From assembly GCA_023428865.1 (NCBI GenBank), contig JAEYWT010000324.1:1-6913 (forward strand): 6,913 nt of DNA, written 5' to 3'. Of the stretch, positions 5,072 through 6,913 are shown in pieces. Position 1 is the stretch's first letter. The number at the start of each line of letters is the position of its first letter. The DNA is from Bacteroidota bacterium. GTDB lineage: Bacteria; Bacteroidota; Bacteroidia; Flavobacteriales_F; PHOS-HE28. The notes beneath the pieces were generated by a model. That model made no database searches. It saw only the letters and a program-made list of their open reading frames with translations, and was not told the DNA's origin. The translations under genes and the position numbers were made by a program.

Positions 5072-6913
5072 TCAGTCGTTCACTTGTTCGGTGGCAACGT
5101 TCTCGGCTTGCAGTCGGGCGTACTCGTCCTTGTTGGCCACGATGGTGCCTTGGTAGGCACGTGCACCGGTACCGGCAGGGATCAAGTGACCCACGATCAC
5201 ATTCTCCTTCAAACCGTTCAAGTGGTCTTCCTTGGCGCTCACGGCAGCTTCGTTCAACACCTTGGTGGTCTCCTGGAAGGAAGCCGCCGAGATGAAGCTT
5301 TCGGTCTGCAACGAAGCGCGGGTGATACCTTGAAGCATGGTGCGCGCCGTGGCCGGGTTGGCCGTGCGTGCTTCTGCCAGCTTCTGGTCCTTACGCTTCA
5401 GTGCGCTGTTCTCATCGCGGAGTTTGCGCATGGTCACGATCTGGCCCTCCTTCAAGGTGGTGCTATCACCGGCATCGGTGATCACCATCTTGTCGTATAC
5501 CGCATCGTTCTCTTCCATGAACTCGCTCTTGTTCACGCTCTGCTTCTCCAGGAAACGGGTGTCTCCTGGGTCTTCGATCTCCACCTTGCGCATCATCTGG
5601 CGCACGATCACCTCGAAGTGCTTGTCGTTGATCTTCACACCCTGCATACGGTATACTTCCTGGACTTCGTCCACGAGGTATTCCTGCACACGGGTAGGAC
5701 CTTGGATATCGAGGATGTCGCCCGGAGCGATCGAACCATCGCTTAGCGGTGCGCCGGCTTTGATGAAGTCGTTCTCCTGCACCAGGATGTGCTTGCTCAG
5801 CGGCACCAGGTAGTACTTCTTCTCGCCTGTGCGGCTTTCCACGATGATCTCACGGTTACCCCGCTTGATCTTGCCGTAGGAGATGATACCGTCGATCTCG
5901 CTCACCACAGCAGGGTTGCTGGGGTTACGTGCCTCGAACAGTTCGGTCACACGGGGCAGACCACCGGTGATGTCACCGCCTTTGCCAGAGCTACGGGGGA
6001 TCTTCACCAGCACATCGCCAGCCTCGATCTTCTTACCGTCCTCCACGATGATGTGCGCACCCACGGGCAGGCTGTAGCTCTTCAGCTCTTCCTTTCCTTT
6101 GGGGTCCATGATCTTGATGGTCGGGTTCTTGCGCTTGTCGCGGCTTTCCACGATCACCTTCTCGGCGAAGCCGGTCTGTTCGTCGATCTCCTCGCGGTAG
6201 GTCGCGTTCTCTTCGATGCTCTCGAACTCCACCTTACCGGCGAGTTCCGAGATGATCACCGCGTTGTACGGATCCCAAGTGCAGATCAGGTCGTTCTTCT
6301 TGATCGCCTTACCACCCTTGTTGTAGTTGATGGCGCCGTATGGGATGTTGCTCGTGGTGAGCACGATACCCGTGTTGGCGTCCACGATGCGCATCTCGGT
6401 GCTTCGGCTGATGACCACTTCGGCGTCTTCGCCTTTGCGGTCCTTCTTGGCCACGGTACGCAATTCGTCGATCTCGAGAACTCCGTCGTACTTGGCGCGG
6501 ATCTCGCTCTCTTCGGTGATCTTACCGGCAACACCACCCACGTGGAAGGTACGCAGGGTAAGCTGTGTTCCAGGTTCACCGATGGATTGTGCCGCGATCA
6601 CACCAACGGCTTCACCACGCTGAACCATGCGGCCAGTGGCGAGGTTTCGACCGTAGCACTTCACGCACACGCCCTGCTTCTGTTCGCAGGTGAGCACGCT
6701 GCGTATCTCCACTTCTTCTATCGGGCTGCTGGCGATCGCTTTTGCGATATCCTCGTTGATGTTCTCACCGCTGGAAACGAGCAGGTCGCCCGTTTGTGGG
6801 TGATAAACATCATGCACCGCAGTGCGACCCAATACACGATCGTACAGGCTTTCCACGATCTCTTCGTTCTTCTTCAGCGCCGTGGCCACCAGACCGCGGA
6901 GCGTACCGCAATC
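5072..6913 (-). CDS. rpoC: DNA-directed RNA polymerase subunit beta', C-terminal part (partial)
   Basis: The C-terminal 613 residues of RpoC (Bacteroidota proteins are roughly 1,400 residues); the frame is open to the right edge of the window, so the gene is cut there, not started at the GTG at 6889. The fragment begins DCGTLRGL, whose Cys2 joins Cys76, Cys83 and Cys86 (TCEQKQGVCVKCYGRN) to form the second zinc site. Next comes the trigger-loop region GEAVGVIAAQSIGEPGTQLT and LRTFHVGGVA (about 100-129), essential for nucleotide addition, then a long SI3-like insertion of sandwich-barrel hybrid repeats up to about residue 300. DITGGLPRVTELFEARNP resumes the catalytic core, followed by VQEVYRMQGVKINDKHFEVI, then TRASLQTESFISAASFQETT and the conserved LKENVIVGHLIPAGTG. 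The tail after this is variable and acidic (ends TEQVND). No frameshift or missing motif is seen. DUF3467 follows 63 bp downstream. Confidence 0.98.
   Translation of the reverse strand, partial: DCGTLRGLVATALKKNEEIVESLYDRVLGRTAVHDVYHPQTGDLLVSSGENINEDIAKAIASSPIEEVEIRSVLTCEQKQGVCVKCYGRNLATGRMVQRGEAVGVIAAQSIGEPGTQLTLRTFHVGGVAGKITEESEIRAKYDGVLEIDELRTVAKKDRKGEDAEVVISRSTEMRIVDANTGIVLTTSNIPYGAINYNKGGKAIKKNDLICTWDPYNAVIISELAGKVEFESIEENATYREEIDEQTGFAEKVIVESRDKRKNPTIKIMDPKGKEELKSYSLPVGAHIIVEDGKKIEAGDVLVKIPRSSGKGGDITGGLPRVTELFEARNPSNPAVVSEIDGIISYGKIKRGNREIIVESRTGEKKYYLVPLSKHILVQENDFIKAGAPLSDGSIAPGDILDIQGPTRVQEYLVDEVQEVYRMQGVKINDKHFEVIVRQMMRKVEIEDPGDTRFLEKQSVNKSEFMEENDAVYDKMVITDAGDSTTLKEGQIVTMRKLRDENSALKRKDQKLAEARTANPATARTMLQGITRASLQTESFISAASFQETTKVLNEAAVSAKEDHLNGLKENVIVGHLIPAGTGARAYQGTIVANKDEYARLQAENVATEQVND

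Noticed and set aside
5084..5746. 220-codon open frame on the plus strand, antisense to rpoC
   Set aside because: It lies wholly within highly conserved rpoC sequence. Its composition (many His, Val, Leu, Gly runs) is what the reverse of codon-biased rpoC gives, and there is no recognisable domain or upstream signal.
5337..5813. 158-codon open frame antisense to rpoC
   Set aside because: Ser/Thr/Arg-rich reverse-strand shadow of rpoC with no family features; overlaps another shadow frame.
6887..6889. GTG as a start for a 605-residue RpoC-like protein
   Set aside because: The frame continues upstream to the window edge with the conserved DCGTLRGL zinc-site segment, so this is internal to a truncated rpoC, not a start.

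Overview
The window looks like chromosomal DNA of a Bacteroidota bacterium with fairly high GC (mid-50s % by eye). The strongest evidence is the minus-strand pair rpoC followed by a DUF3467 gene, an arrangement typical of Bacteroidota. Supporting signs are a Bacteroidota-type SI3-containing RpoC C-terminus, weak or absent Shine-Dalgarno sequences, a possible TAnnTTTG-type -7 box, and a patatin/POTRA/beta-barrel protein of a type common in this phylum. A lineage near Flavobacteriales is plausible but cannot be proved from the sequence alone.

Layout. Positions 1-4612 hold five plus-strand genes packed almost without gaps: (1) a REP-associated (Y1, HUH-type) transposase-like protein, probably cut at its 5' end by the window; (2) a TroA/BtuF-like helical-backbone metal/corrinoid-binding protein without a signal peptide, overlapping the transposase by 10 bp; (3) a large outer-membrane patatin phospholipase with a POTRA domain and beta-barrel (type Vd/PlpD-like); (4) a DUF2071/YqjF family protein, coupled to the patatin gene by an ATGA overlap; (5) a 79-residue hypothetical protein. 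A perfect 12-bp-stem hairpin at 4641-4670 closes this unit and probably also serves the convergent minus-strand unit. That unit consists of the C-terminal 613 residues of RpoC (reading off the right edge of the window) followed downstream by DUF3467, with a GC-rich hairpin between them.

How the genes fit together. The minus strand is core transcription machinery plus its conserved partner of unknown function. The plus strand is a compact directional cluster whose members have no obvious shared pathway; tight spacing suggests co-transcription, but an internal promoter may lie just before the patatin signal peptide. No CRISPR array, tRNA, rRNA, insertion-sequence ends or phage genes were seen. 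Nothing here is clearly a new multi-gene system. The points most worth a second look are the patatin start site and promoter, the transposase that overlaps a metabolic gene, the hairpin between rpoC and DUF3467, and the unrecognised 79-residue protein.
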